A DNA stretch of 64,000 bases from positions 67,148,892 to 67,212,891 of the forward strand of contig NC_091119.1 in assembly GCF_040183065.1 (NCBI RefSeq), read 5' to 3'. The notes beneath the pieces are model-generated. The model was not told the origin of the DNA and did not search any database. It saw nothing but the letters and a program-made list of their open reading frames with translations. A program made the translations under genes and the position numbers. Of this stretch, positions 55,061 to 64,000 are shown piece after piece (positions within the stretch are counted from its first letter, which is position 1; the number at the start of each line of letters is the position of its first letter). This stretch comes from Periplaneta americana (taxonomy: Eukaryota > Arthropoda > Insecta > Blattodea > Blattidae).

Positions 55061-56738
55061 ATGTCAGTATCCAGACGTTGTAAATTGCCTGCAGACTCAT
55101 TTTGTTATGTTTGTGGACATATCGCATCTAAAAAAGTGAAACATAAAATTGTGTCTGGGACAAAGTTCTGTATCGCTTACCAAGCTTATTTCAGTAGTAA
55201 CGGTTGGAGACCAAACTGTTGGATGGACTTCTCATGTGTCTTGCGATAGCTGTAGGTCTACCTTAGAGAGTTGGCTACATGGAAAAAGAAAATCTATGGC
55301 TTTTGCAGTTACTCGAATATGGAGAGAGCCAACCAACCATCACGACAACTGTTACTTTTGTATGGTTGACATTACACATTATAAAAGTACCAAGAACAGA
55401 GCACATTCCATATCCTAGCATACAGTCATCTATTGCTCCAGTACCGCACTCTGAGGAGTTGCCAATTCCATCGCCACCACAACAGAATGTATCTGAAGAT
55501 GAAGATGTACAAAATCCTAGTGATGACAGTGATATCTGCAATAATGACGAAAGCCAAACAAATAAACCACAGTTCTTCACTCAACAAAAATTGGACGACC
55601 TTATAAGGGAGTTGGAACTAACCAAATCAAAGGCCGAACTCCTTGCATCCTGTCTTAAGGAACATAACTTGATTGCTAAAGGATACAAAATAAACAAAAT
55701 ATAGAGTAAGACATAAGGATTTTGACTGCTTCTATGAAATATCTGAAAAATCTATGTCTTTGTAGCAATGTTAATGCTCTTTTTCAATATATCCAGATTC
55801 CTCATAAATCAGACCAGTGGCGTCTTTTTATAGACAGCTCAAGCAGTAGTCTTAAAGTTGTCCTACTACACAATGGGAACAAATTTCCTTCCATTCCAGT
55901 GGCTCATTCTGCACAGCTGAAAGAAACTTATGAAAATGTCAAGCTGCTCTTGGAAAAATTCAACTATGGAAGCCACAAGTGGGATATTAGTGATGATTTT
56001 AAAATGTTGGGGTTTCTTCTTGGGCTTCAAGGTGTCTACACCAAATATTCCTGCTTCCTATGCCTATAGGACAGCAGGGCAGACAGTCAGCATTACACCA
56101 GGAAACACTGGACAAAAGGAAAAGAATTGAAGCCAGGCACACACATTGTAATAAATGAACCTCTTGTGTTTACAGAGAAGATTCTGTTACCCTCACTGCA
56201 TATCAAACTTGGACTAATCAAACAATTTATCAAAGGTTTGAACAGTAACTCTGAGGCTCTAGCTCTCATCAGACAAATGTTCCCCAAGTTATCTGAAGCA
56301 AAAATATAACGTGGAATTTTTACCGGGCCACAGATTCGAGTGATGTTACAGTCTAAAGAACTTGTAGATGTTATGACTCTTGACGAATGCAATGTTTTTG
56401 AAGTGTTTAGAATGGTAGTGCAATGGTTTTTTGACAACAAAAGAAGTGACAATTACAAGAAACTGATTGAGAATTTGATGCAGAATTACCGTGTGCTAGG
56501 GTGCAGAATGTCAGTCAAAATGCATTATTTGTTTTCTCATATTAATTTCTTTAGACCAAATTTAGGAGATGTAATCGAGGAACATGGGGAACAGTTTCAC
56601 CAGGACATTCAGCTTATGGAAAGAAGGTATCAGGGTCGTTGAAATTGTGCAATAATGGGAGACTATATATGGAGCATCGTATGTGCAGAGGAGTCAACAG
56701 AACATAAAAGGAGAAGCCGTTCTCGTGTACATTTCTGA
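55061..56738 (+). pseudogene. Decayed member of a multi-copy arthropod protein family, probably a transposase
   Basis: A succession of plus-strand frames. The N-terminus has Cys motifs: FCYVCGHIASKKVKHKI, SCDSCRSTLESWLHGKRKSM, WREPTNHHDNCYFC. A Pro/Ser-rich linker with SEDEDVQNPSDDSD follows, then EHNLIAKGYKI. The core contains WRLFIDSSSSSLKVVLLHNG, DDFKMLGFLLGLQGVYTKYS, CFLCL, LLPSLHIKLGLIKQFIKGL, LGCRMSVKMHYLFSHINFF and EEHGEQFHQDIQLMERRYQG. I recall near-identical phrases from many unnamed arthropod proteins. The order zinc motif, D, D, C-x2-C, HxE suggests a DDE transposase, possibly of the CACTA/Chapaev side, but I cannot assign it. Several breaks make this copy inactive. Confidence 0.6.
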
Positions 56739-56739
56739 A

Positions 56740-57615
56740 TGATGGTATTGTTGTTTTCCTTTTTTCAGTGTTATTCAGTATTATTTGAACTTGTGTGAAC
56801 CACTATAGAATGTATTGTATATTAGATTTCACTTTATTTCTCTAGTTATATTAAGTAAACATGTAATTTTGGTTGTTTTTAAGAATATTGAAGAATGGAT
56901 TATTACATCCAAAATACCGACATTGGGGAAAAAAAACCACCCCTATATTCATAATCAACATCACCAAATTAAGCAATAAACACCAAAAAAATAAGATAAA
57001 CAAAAAGTTGCTCAAATTTTGTTATGCAGTGTTAATTGTGAAGATTGTTTCACTCAGTGTGACATCTGGAAAAAGGGACTAAAAAGTGAAGATTCCATGT
57101 ATGAACAATCTAAGCATTTTTTACTAAGTTCATTCTTTCTCCTTCACTTACACATTGCAGACAATGATCGTGAAGCAATTGAAAGGAATGGTGGAAGGCC
57201 ATGGAATTCTGTTCTGTCTTTACTCAGACCTTTGATCCACATCACAATAACACCTTTCCAAGGTTACTTTGATTTCTGGGAATAAAAATAAGTCGCATGG
57301 TGCTAAGATTATCGAATTACAATAGATGAGACAACACACATTTTTTTTGTGCTTATCAGAAACTTCCTAGTAATGAAATCCCTATGACTTAGTGTGTAGT
57401 CAGGCAATAGGAACAAACTGTTTTCTTCTTGACACTTACACTGTAAACAAGGGAATCTCTGAAACAAACACTTCAAAATTTCCAGATAATAGTAACTGTT
57501 TGGTCACTGGTCACAAGCATATTGTGCACAACTCCCTTGCTGTCATACAAAATAACTTACAGTCTTGTTTATGTTTTATACAGCGGAACCTCGATACAAC
57601 ATATTACTATGATCT
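56740..57615. other. Spacer with an unrecognised open frame
   Basis: 57019-57285 is open for 88 codons (CSVNCEDCFTQCDIW..., NDREAIERNGGRPWNSVLSL) and looks coding-like, but I know no match. No inverted ends seen. Confidence 0.35.
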
Positions 57616-57621
57616 ACCAAA

Positions 57622-58278
57622 GTTGTTGTTGTTTTCTAATGCCAGGCGTTTGACAATAAAGTCATTTGACCTCTTGCACTCCAATATTTTTCAAAGATAT
57701 TATCATGGCCAGCCACTGAAGCACAGATTTTGAGGTGTTAAATGGCAAGTTGTAGCCGATTTAAGTGAACACCATATTTTAACGTTTTGGTGGCTACTTC
57801 ATTCACACACAACCCCCAGAATGTCTGGAGGACCACACCTGCTGTTGGTCGATGGGTCCATTGGATCTAGCTGGGAGATCTTGTTGATCACTAGCTTTCC
57901 CTCCTTAAGCCACTGGAGGACGATTTTAGTGCCATAGCAGGTCAGCACTAGGAACAGAAAAGTAGAAAGAGGAGGAAGGAAAGGGAAATGAACCCCTAGG
58001 CCTCGAATGCTCTAATGCCGTCGGGGTCGAAGAAAGTAAGAGCTCAGTCAGAGGACTGGATAGGAAAGGGTAAAGAGGGAATTAGGTATTGAATAGAGGA
58101 AAATTATACCAAATTCAGTCATTAACTCATCAAGCTGACCAGTGCTAATTGATGAGTAGCCCCTTCCTTTAGTTCAGCTTGTAAAATTATGCTTACTAAC
58201 AGCTGCACCACGGGAAGGTAGGGATGGGACATTGGGTATTTGTCCAGGTTGGTTCCTTAAAGCCTTCAATGGGAAGGA
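57622..58278 (+). repeat. Dispersed ~0.65-kb repeat, copy 2
   Basis: Same orientation as 35955-36576 and about 95% similar by eye; includes an extra segment at 57690-57743. No frame. Confidence 0.85.
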
Positions 58279-58388
58279 TTATATAGAATATAGCCTATTA
58301 TTTCTGTTGAGAATTCAACCAGTAAATTTATTCTGATGAAAGAGCTAAGTACATATGGAGTTTCAGTGCAGTAATTCTGCATTTCCAT

Positions 58389-58533
58389 ATGGTGAAAAAT
58401 TGGTAGAACGGAAAAAAATTCTCTCTGGCACCGAGACTCGAATTCGGGTTTCCAGCTTTATGTGCTGGTGCTTTATCCACTAAGCCACAGAGAGAAGAGA
58501 GAATTTTTCTCTGTTCTACCGATTCTTCACCAT
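58389..58533. repeat. Hairpin enclosing a tRNA-like sequence
   Basis: The arms 58389-58428 and 58492-58533 are inverted matches (ATGGTGAAAAATTGGTAGAAC against ATGGTGAAGAATCGGTAGAAC, each read from its outer end and split here as ATGGTGAA-AATTGGTAGAAC). The loop, read on the minus strand, is tRNA-like: GTGGCTTAGTGGATAAAG (A-box), an anticodon-like arm CCAGCACATAAAGCTGG, and GAATTCGAGTC (B-box). Confidence 0.6.
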
Positions 58534-58910
58534 CTCAACACAACAGTTTTCTGGGGACTAGAAAAATTGTATTATGTTGTATTGAAGGATTATGAAATTT
58601 TTCCCAAATTTTCTGTTGTGAAAGAGAGAGTATAGTAGAAATAACTATGAAACATTACATATTGTGAAATAACATTTACTCACAATTTGATTACCAGCAC
58701 TCTGTTTGATTTTTCTTCTACACCTACCACTTTAATGAAAGTAATCCCATGTCTGTCTTTAAAATGTTGTAGCCAACTGTTGTTTGCTTTGAAGTTTGAA
58801 TCACATTGACAGAATTAACTGCTTTTGACATACAATAGGGCCTGTATGACACTTCTGCCTGGCTAAACAGTAAAATTTATGTTCTTTCTTTGTTTCATTC
58901 TTGGTTTATG

Positions 58911-58961
58911 ACACACACGCACGCACACACACACACGCACACACACACACACACACACACA
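58911..58961. repeat. (CA)n microsatellite
   Basis: Imperfect CA/CG dinucleotide run. Confidence 0.95.
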
Positions 58962-58969
58962 GACCTATA

Positions 58970-60110
58970 GTTCTTCTCACACATTTCCTTCTCAAATGGT
59001 GTCAGTTTATGATGATCTTCAGCGTAGCACTTTTAAGAACAATCTCTCTTTGGATTCATATTCACCTCTGGTAGATGACAGCACCAGTTGATGTCTTGTA
59101 ACACTAGTCCCGTGTTTCAGTTGCCGCATTGTGTGATCTAGTACATAAAACATTTGGACGAAATTTTTTTTTTACCAAAAAGGCAAATATATTTGTTTAA
59201 TATTCTGTCCTAAATTTAGCCTTGATCTGTCATTTTTAAAGGTCTGAGAGCCATTTTTAAAATGCTGTGCGCAGGTCTTTTAAACTGTCACACCCAGTAA
59301 AAATTGTGTTTTCTCAAAACTACGTTTGTGATCAGTAGAAGGTCCCTAGGGGCTTCTATTTGCTCTGATTTATATGAAACTTTTCAGCATACTCCAATGG
59401 GTACCGTACACAAAGTTGTGCATGAAATCAGCTCGTCAGTGTAAACTTTTCATGATATAGATTTTTAACTTTAAAAAGTCAAAGAATATTATTGAGTAAA
59501 AATTATGATTTCTATTAACATTTTTATCTCATTGACAAATACTCAAATCTAAAAATCCATGCACAGTTTTCCCAATCGTGAGATGTAATTTAAAAAAATG
59601 CAATTAACAAATCTGAAGCTGTGAGGAATGTTTTGAATTTATACATAATTTAATTAAAATAAGTGAAAATTATTACCTAAGGAACTAACGAATCTTTATG
59701 AAATTTGTTACTATCATTTAAATGTACAGACACAAGAAACACAACGAATTTGAAAGCAATTGATAAAACATTTTTAAAGTTTCTCAGCTGAGTCCCAGTG
59801 TCCCTTTATAGGAACAATGGAATGATTTGAAATCACAATAAAAAACACAAGACAATATAAACTATAAGTAGTAACAACTCACACTTGCCAGTTGATGTCA
59901 AACATGTAAAGGAAAATTATCCACATTTTACACGGTTTGTTCCCCACAGCTTGACAGAAGATCATGATGTGACTGTATTGAATATGCTCACAGAAAATGC
60001 TCCAAGAAAACAAAATTCTTGGAATCGATTTATTGCAACATATAGCTCTGAAACAAAGTACCGGTACTGAATTACGGAATGGGAATGCATAGAAACTGTG
60101 GCTTCAGGGG
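58970..60110. other. Intergenic sequence upstream of a long A run
   Basis: No supported gene. The frame at 59885-60070 (61 codons, ending 40 bases before the A run) has no recognised content but could be the 3' end of a retrocopy. Confidence 0.35.

Positions 60111-60178
<68 letters not shown>
60111..60178 (+). repeat. Pure A run of 68 bases
   Basis: Uninterrupted A tract with unrelated unique sequence on each side; either a young poly(A) tail of a retrosequence or an expanded mononucleotide repeat. The exact length is likely unreliable in sequencing. Confidence 0.9.
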
Positions 60179-60180
<2 letters not shown>

Positions 60181-60469
60181 TTACTGCTGATTTGCTTGAA
60201 ATGTAGTAAAGGTTTTAGTCATCGAGAATTTGTCTCTTAACTGTAACTTCTTTTTTCTTCATTGATAGCACAAACTTTAGTCAGTCGGGAGCACTAAGGC
60301 TCACTATGATTGTCATTGGAGAGGACGATAGAATATCCATTATCCATCTCAACTACTGTACTGTGAGTTATTTGCATCAAAAAGAAAGAACGCGATTTTT
60401 TAAGTGGTATAGAGTGATGGTTTTAGACTCCTCTTTTCTAGTTCCTGAATTGTTCATACTGCTCATAGT

Positions 60470-60990
60470 AAAGAGATAGGTTTGGAAGTAAATCCCAAAA
60501 AGATAAAGTATATATGTATATGTCTCGTGACTGGAATGTAGTACGAAATGGAAATATACAAATTGGAAATTTATTCTTTGAGAAGGTGGAAAAGAACATA
60601 TATAAAACATTAATAAGACCACTTGTTTTATATGGTGCAGAAACATGAACGTTAAATGTTGAAATGTGCAACAGGCTAGCAGTTTTTGAAAGAAAGACTT
60701 TGAGAAAGATATTGGAAGCGGTTCATGATGGTGTTAACTGGTGAAGAAGATATAATAATGAGTTGATGGATATGTATGGTTAGTTGGGAGGACGGAGGGA
60801 AAAAGACCTTTGGGGAGGCCGAGACATAGATGGGAGGATAATATAAAATGGATTTGAGGGAGGTGGGATATGATGGTATTGAATGGATTAATCTTGCTCA
60901 GGATAGGGACTGATGACGGGGTTATGTGAGAGTGGCAATGAACCTCCGGATTCCTTAAAAGCCATTTGTAAGTAAATTAAGTAACCCACT
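60470..60990 (+). pseudogene. LINE fragment, same family as 43605-44748
   Basis: Nucleotide match to the LINE in the plus orientation: GLEVNPKKIKY, MSRDWNVVRNGNIQIGNL, LIRPLVLYGAET, then after an internal loss GRREKDLWGGRDIDGR, and finally the 3' segment through 'ccttaaaagccatttgtaagtaa'. 5' truncated, internally deleted, with several stops. Confidence 0.75.
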
Positions 60991-60999
60991 TGCTCGTAT

Positions 61000-61205
61000 A
61001 TTTCTTAGTGATTAATAAAGTTAAAACGAACATACAACAAGAAAATTAGTTGTAGGAAAATGCAGAAGAAATAACGACTTTTCAAAATATTTTAATGGCA
61101 TCAGATAGATGTATGTCCATTAAAATTGATAATAAGTACCGGTATTATCTGTTTTTTTTTTTTTCGGTTAACTGTTCATTATGTGCTGTCCATTAAAATG
61201 GTTAA
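61000..61205. other. Spacer, no gene seen
   Basis: No features recognised. Confidence 0.4.
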
Positions 61206-61207
61206 CA

Positions 61208-61276
61208 CGCGGCATTTTAGATCCATAATCTCCGGCGTATTTCTATAGACTCTATTTTTTTTAGATGTTCACCACA

Positions 61277-61324
<48 letters not shown>

Positions 61325-61570
61325 CGCACGCGGTAAGAAAGAAAGACAACCTAATAACAGAAATTAGAAGGATAATGAAAGAAGAACTTTTGCGTGTGCA
61401 TTCAAATTTCATCAAAAGATATCAGGAATGTCTGAATGCTAATGGACACCACTTTTAGCAACTACTGCAACACAGGTTAATGAAATAAAATGATGACTGT
61501 GTGCATGTCATTAATTAATGAAAGTTATGTGAATGCAATACGCTGAAGATTACGGATCTAAAATGTCATG
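61208..61570. mobile_element. Hairpin-ended element with an (AAT)n core
   Basis: GCGGCATTTTAGATCCATAA at the left is matched in inverted orientation by TGACATTTTAGATCCGTAAT (about 61536-61570). The interior has (AAT)n at 61279-61323. No transposase seen; ends approximate. Confidence 0.55.
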
Positions 61571-61739
61571 TTTTACCTCGTGTTCTATAGGCTTGCTCCC
61601 ACCCACGTGGGAACATTCTTCGGATCAAGTGTGACGCGGCCACACTGTATTTTATGCACAAATTAAATAAACACAGCAGAAGTAGGAAATATACACTTTC
61701 AGAAATAGAAGATAGGGACACGTGATCCTTACTGAGAGA

Positions 61740-62085
61740 GAACAACTTATGGAATAATTTTTTCTCGGATTCTCAGCCAGGTGAGTTGGATTGTTGCTTT
61801 CAAGCTTTCGATGACTAGCTGTGTCATCTTCAGGGATTCAAGTGCTGTGAGACCATGTCTAGCCAGTATATAACCAGTCACCATCAATGACACATAAACG
61901 AGCTTTTCTGCACAGGGCGAGGGGGATTCGGACCAAGAAAATCTCTCTTCGGAGATTCGATACCTGCACAAGACATTCCAACAGAACCACTTCGGCAACA
62001 GAGATTTTAGTTTGGCCCTCAAAAGGCCTTCTCCTCCGAGAGCAGAACAGTGTCATTTCCCCAGGATGGATATTCTATGTAATGC
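61740..62085 (-). repeat. Dispersed repeat-like segment, type unknown
   Basis: An open minus-strand frame of 91 codons (WNVLCRYRISEERFSWSESP, SLMVTGYILARHGLTALESL). It contains the inverted words GATGACacagctaGTCATC near 61812-61832, followed by GAAAGC on the minus strand. A CTGAAGATG.../GAAA arrangement also occurs in the Penelope-like arms of this window. I infer a retroelement untranslated region; not secure. Confidence 0.35.
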
Positions 62086-62099
62086 GACAACTATATATT

Positions 62100-62925
62100 T
62101 TAATGACTATATAATATCATCTGCTTGTCTATGTGGATGACGTGAATATGTTAGAAGAAAATCCACAAACTATTAGGAAAAACACAGGAATTTTACTTGA
62201 AGCAAGTAAAGAGATAAGTTTGGAAGTAAATCCCGAAAGACAAAGTATATGATTATGTCTCGTGACCAGAACATAGTATGAAATGGAAATATAAAAATTG
62301 AAGAGGTGGAAGAATTCAAATATCTTGGAGCAGCAGTAACAAATATAAATGACGCTCGGGAGGAAACGAAATGCAGAATAAATATCGGAAATTATTATTA
62401 TTCAGTTGGGAAGCTTTTGTCATCCAGTCTGCTGTCAAAAAATCTGAAAGTTAGAATTTATAAAAGAGTTATATTACCGATTGTTCTGTATGGTTGTGAA
62501 ACTTGGACTCTCACTTTGAGAGAGGAACATAGGTTAAGGGTGTTTGAGAATAAGGTGCTTAGGAAAATATTTGGGGCTAAGAGGGATGAAGTTACAGGAG
62601 AATGGAGAAAGTTACACAACGCAGAACTGCACACATTTTATTCTTCACCATTAAATCCAGACGTTTGAGACTGGCATGACATGTAGCACATATAGGCGAA
62701 TCCAGAATGCATATAGTGTGTTAATTGGAAGGCTGGAGAGAAAAAGACCTTTGGGGAGGTCAAGACGTAGATGAGAGAATATTAAAATGGATTTGTGGGA
62801 GGTGGGGTATGGTGGTGGGGACTGGATTAATCTTGCTCAGGATAGAGACCGATGGTGAGCTTACGTGAGGGTGGCAATGAACCTCCAGGTTCTCTGAAAA
62901 CCATAAGTATGCTTAAGAATTCTTT
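62100..62925 (+). pseudogene. LINE 3' half, same family as 43605-44748
   Basis: Starts in the RT palm (LLVYVDDVNMLEENPQTIRK, with YVDD in place of YADD). The open frame 62306-62668 reads MEEFKYLGAAVTNINDAREE, VGKLLSSSLLSKNLKVRIYK, VILPIVLYGCETWTLTLREE and RKIFGAKRDEVTGEW. A frame change follows, then the conserved GRPxR...RWWAYVRVAMNLQVL-like end. 5' truncated; a few stops and shifts. Confidence 0.85.
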
Positions 62926-62929
62926 TGGT

Positions 62930-63420
62930 ATGTCTCCTTTTCTGTAGGTCTATTCCCTTGTGACTTCGTGAATAGAATTATTAAAAAGAATGGGTGAAAG
63001 GAGACATTCTTGTTATTGTTCTGTGGCTCCTATGTACTACTTCACTTTCACTTTGATGTTTGTGCTATAGTGCAGTCTTTGTATGGTGCTAGTGATATGT
63101 TGAAGTACACATTCTTCTTACTGACCATATTTTGGACAACTTGTAAAATATAATTAAATATGTGAATTCATTGTTTGGTTGGTCTGCTAATGGCTTCATT
63201 GCCAAATGCAAGGCACTAGACAACAACATTGTTTGGTTGGTTCTTTTAGGGCTATTCTTTCTCATTGTTCTTTCTGAGTTTTCATTGTGTAGTGCAATAG
63301 TACGTTTTAAACTGTGAATATTTTTTACATTTAAAATGGTTTCATCTGTATGTTGGTTTTTAGAATGTCATTTGTGCCCCTCGTATTGTTTATTTACAAC
63401 CTGAACTTCAAGTTTAAAAT
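62930..63420. other. Spacer, no gene seen
   Basis: T-rich; nothing recognised. Confidence 0.4.
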
Positions 63421-63424
63421 TTAA

Positions 63425-63530
63425 TAAACATTACTAAACAGCCTGTAGAGGATCAAAGCCGACTGCTAGCAGAGGTGAACGATCATCCGACTAGTATGGG
63501 GATAGCTTATAGTCCAAAGTGTTATGAACT
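63425..63530 (+). repeat. SINE body fragment
   Basis: Contains gaacgatcatccgactagtatggggatag, a diverged match (gtgaacgatcatcc...agta..gggg) to the body of the SINE at 37690-37951. The tRNA-like head is missing. Confidence 0.5.
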
Positions 63531-63944
63531 GAAATTGCATTTATATTTTTTATTTATTCTTGATATGTTAAAAAGAGTTTGTAAGCTACTTAAAAGAAAG
63601 TTTTGTAAAAGAAAGTAGTGAGTTTTGCTGTAAACATACAAATAATCAACTTTTGAATAAATTAGACCTATTGAGGTTAAATGCCATGGTTTTGAAATGT
63701 ACTGATGACAGGAAATGAATTTGGTAATTCTCTACACCGAAGAAGGCACATCTGCCTTTTCTCCCTTCTTGTTAAACAGACAGGAAGTTCAGGACGCAAT
63801 ACTAGGGAAACGGACCATTTTCCTAGTAATTCGTTCTGGATCTCTCACGTATTATGTTGGTATTTAGTAGTGAAGAGAAAGAAAGATGTACTTCCTTTGA
63901 TGTTTTTCTGGAGAATTAATTTGAATTTTATTACATTGTTATCA

Positions 63945-64000
63945 GTTTAGTCAACTGTCCGAAGACAGGTTGGAGCCTCATAAGTGACACCAATAAGGTA
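63945..64000 (+). repeat. Dispersed repeat (ctgtccgaagacagg family), cut by the window end
   Basis: Close match to 40970-41030. Confidence 0.7.

Noticed and set aside
61805-61845. Hammerhead ribozyme
   Set aside because: CTGAAGATGAC...GTCATCGAAA looks tempting but the stem takes up core bases and no third helix is seen.
1-64000. CRISPR arrays, operons, bacterial ribosome-binding sites
   Set aside because: The window is clearly animal nuclear DNA; the repeats seen are microsatellites, transposon ends and dispersed elements.

Overview
The window reads as insect, most likely cockroach, DNA. It is AT-rich and intron-bearing, full of (AAT)n runs, and crowded with DNA transposons, LINEs and tRNA-derived SINEs. 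The LINE copies whose last residues read ...AYVRAAMNLRVP, and the SINE found at 10574-10799 and 43985-44219, look like families I associate with Periplaneta americana. That species call is from memory, not from a search. There is no bacterial-style gene organisation. Almost every long reading frame belongs to a mobile element.

1-6240: a Penelope-like retroelement remnant lies between long inverted arms (160-843 and 2386-6240). The right arm was later hit by an apparently whole 2.24-kb Tc1/mariner-type element of the long-spacing DD82E kind (2493-4736, intact 487-codon transposase on the minus strand) and by a 1.05-kb hAT element (5029-6073). 6241-12960: short elements, including a 195-bp hairpin with 9-bp target repeats, a Harbinger-type element carrying a nested mariner-type copy, a SINE with 15-bp target repeats, and a decayed piggyBac.

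13700-26180 is the most interesting block. A CpG-rich promoter-like segment (14090-14272) leads into a split exon. A 2-kb Harbinger-type element, itself containing a hAT, sits inside the first C2H2 zinc finger of a spliced Mutator-like (MULE) gene. Its exons are at 14273-14298 + 16287-16509, 16612-16734, 17366-17606 and 24455-26176. The encoded order is zinc fingers, a FLYWCH/WRKY-like zinc domain, a MULE transposase core and a SWIM zinc finger. About four frameshifts mark it as decayed. The end of exon 2, with its splice donor, is repeated in tandem in the next intron, and the 6.8-kb third intron holds three more hAT pieces.

26500-41950: a CR1/Jockey-like LINE; a Transib/RAG1-like transposase remnant (30885-32900); a hAT with a nested pogo (33570-35922); a 0.65-kb repeat also present at 57622-58278; tRNA-derived SINEs; a hAT with perfect 8-bp target repeats (39190-40605); and a Tc1-like hairpin filled with a ~100-bp tandem repeat.

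42187-43123 is the only segment that looks like an ordinary host gene: the terminal exon of a five-finger C2H2 zinc-finger protein on the minus strand. 43600-44750 is a LINE 3' end holding a SINE. 45341-51546 is an LTR element with two long, closely similar LTRs, gag and protease parts, and no recognised polymerase part. 51550-64000: a ZMYM-like hAT, a TA-flanked MITE, a decayed member of a multi-copy arthropod protein family I cannot place in a superfamily (55061-56738), a hairpin enclosing a tRNA-like sequence, a 68-base A run and two more LINE copies.
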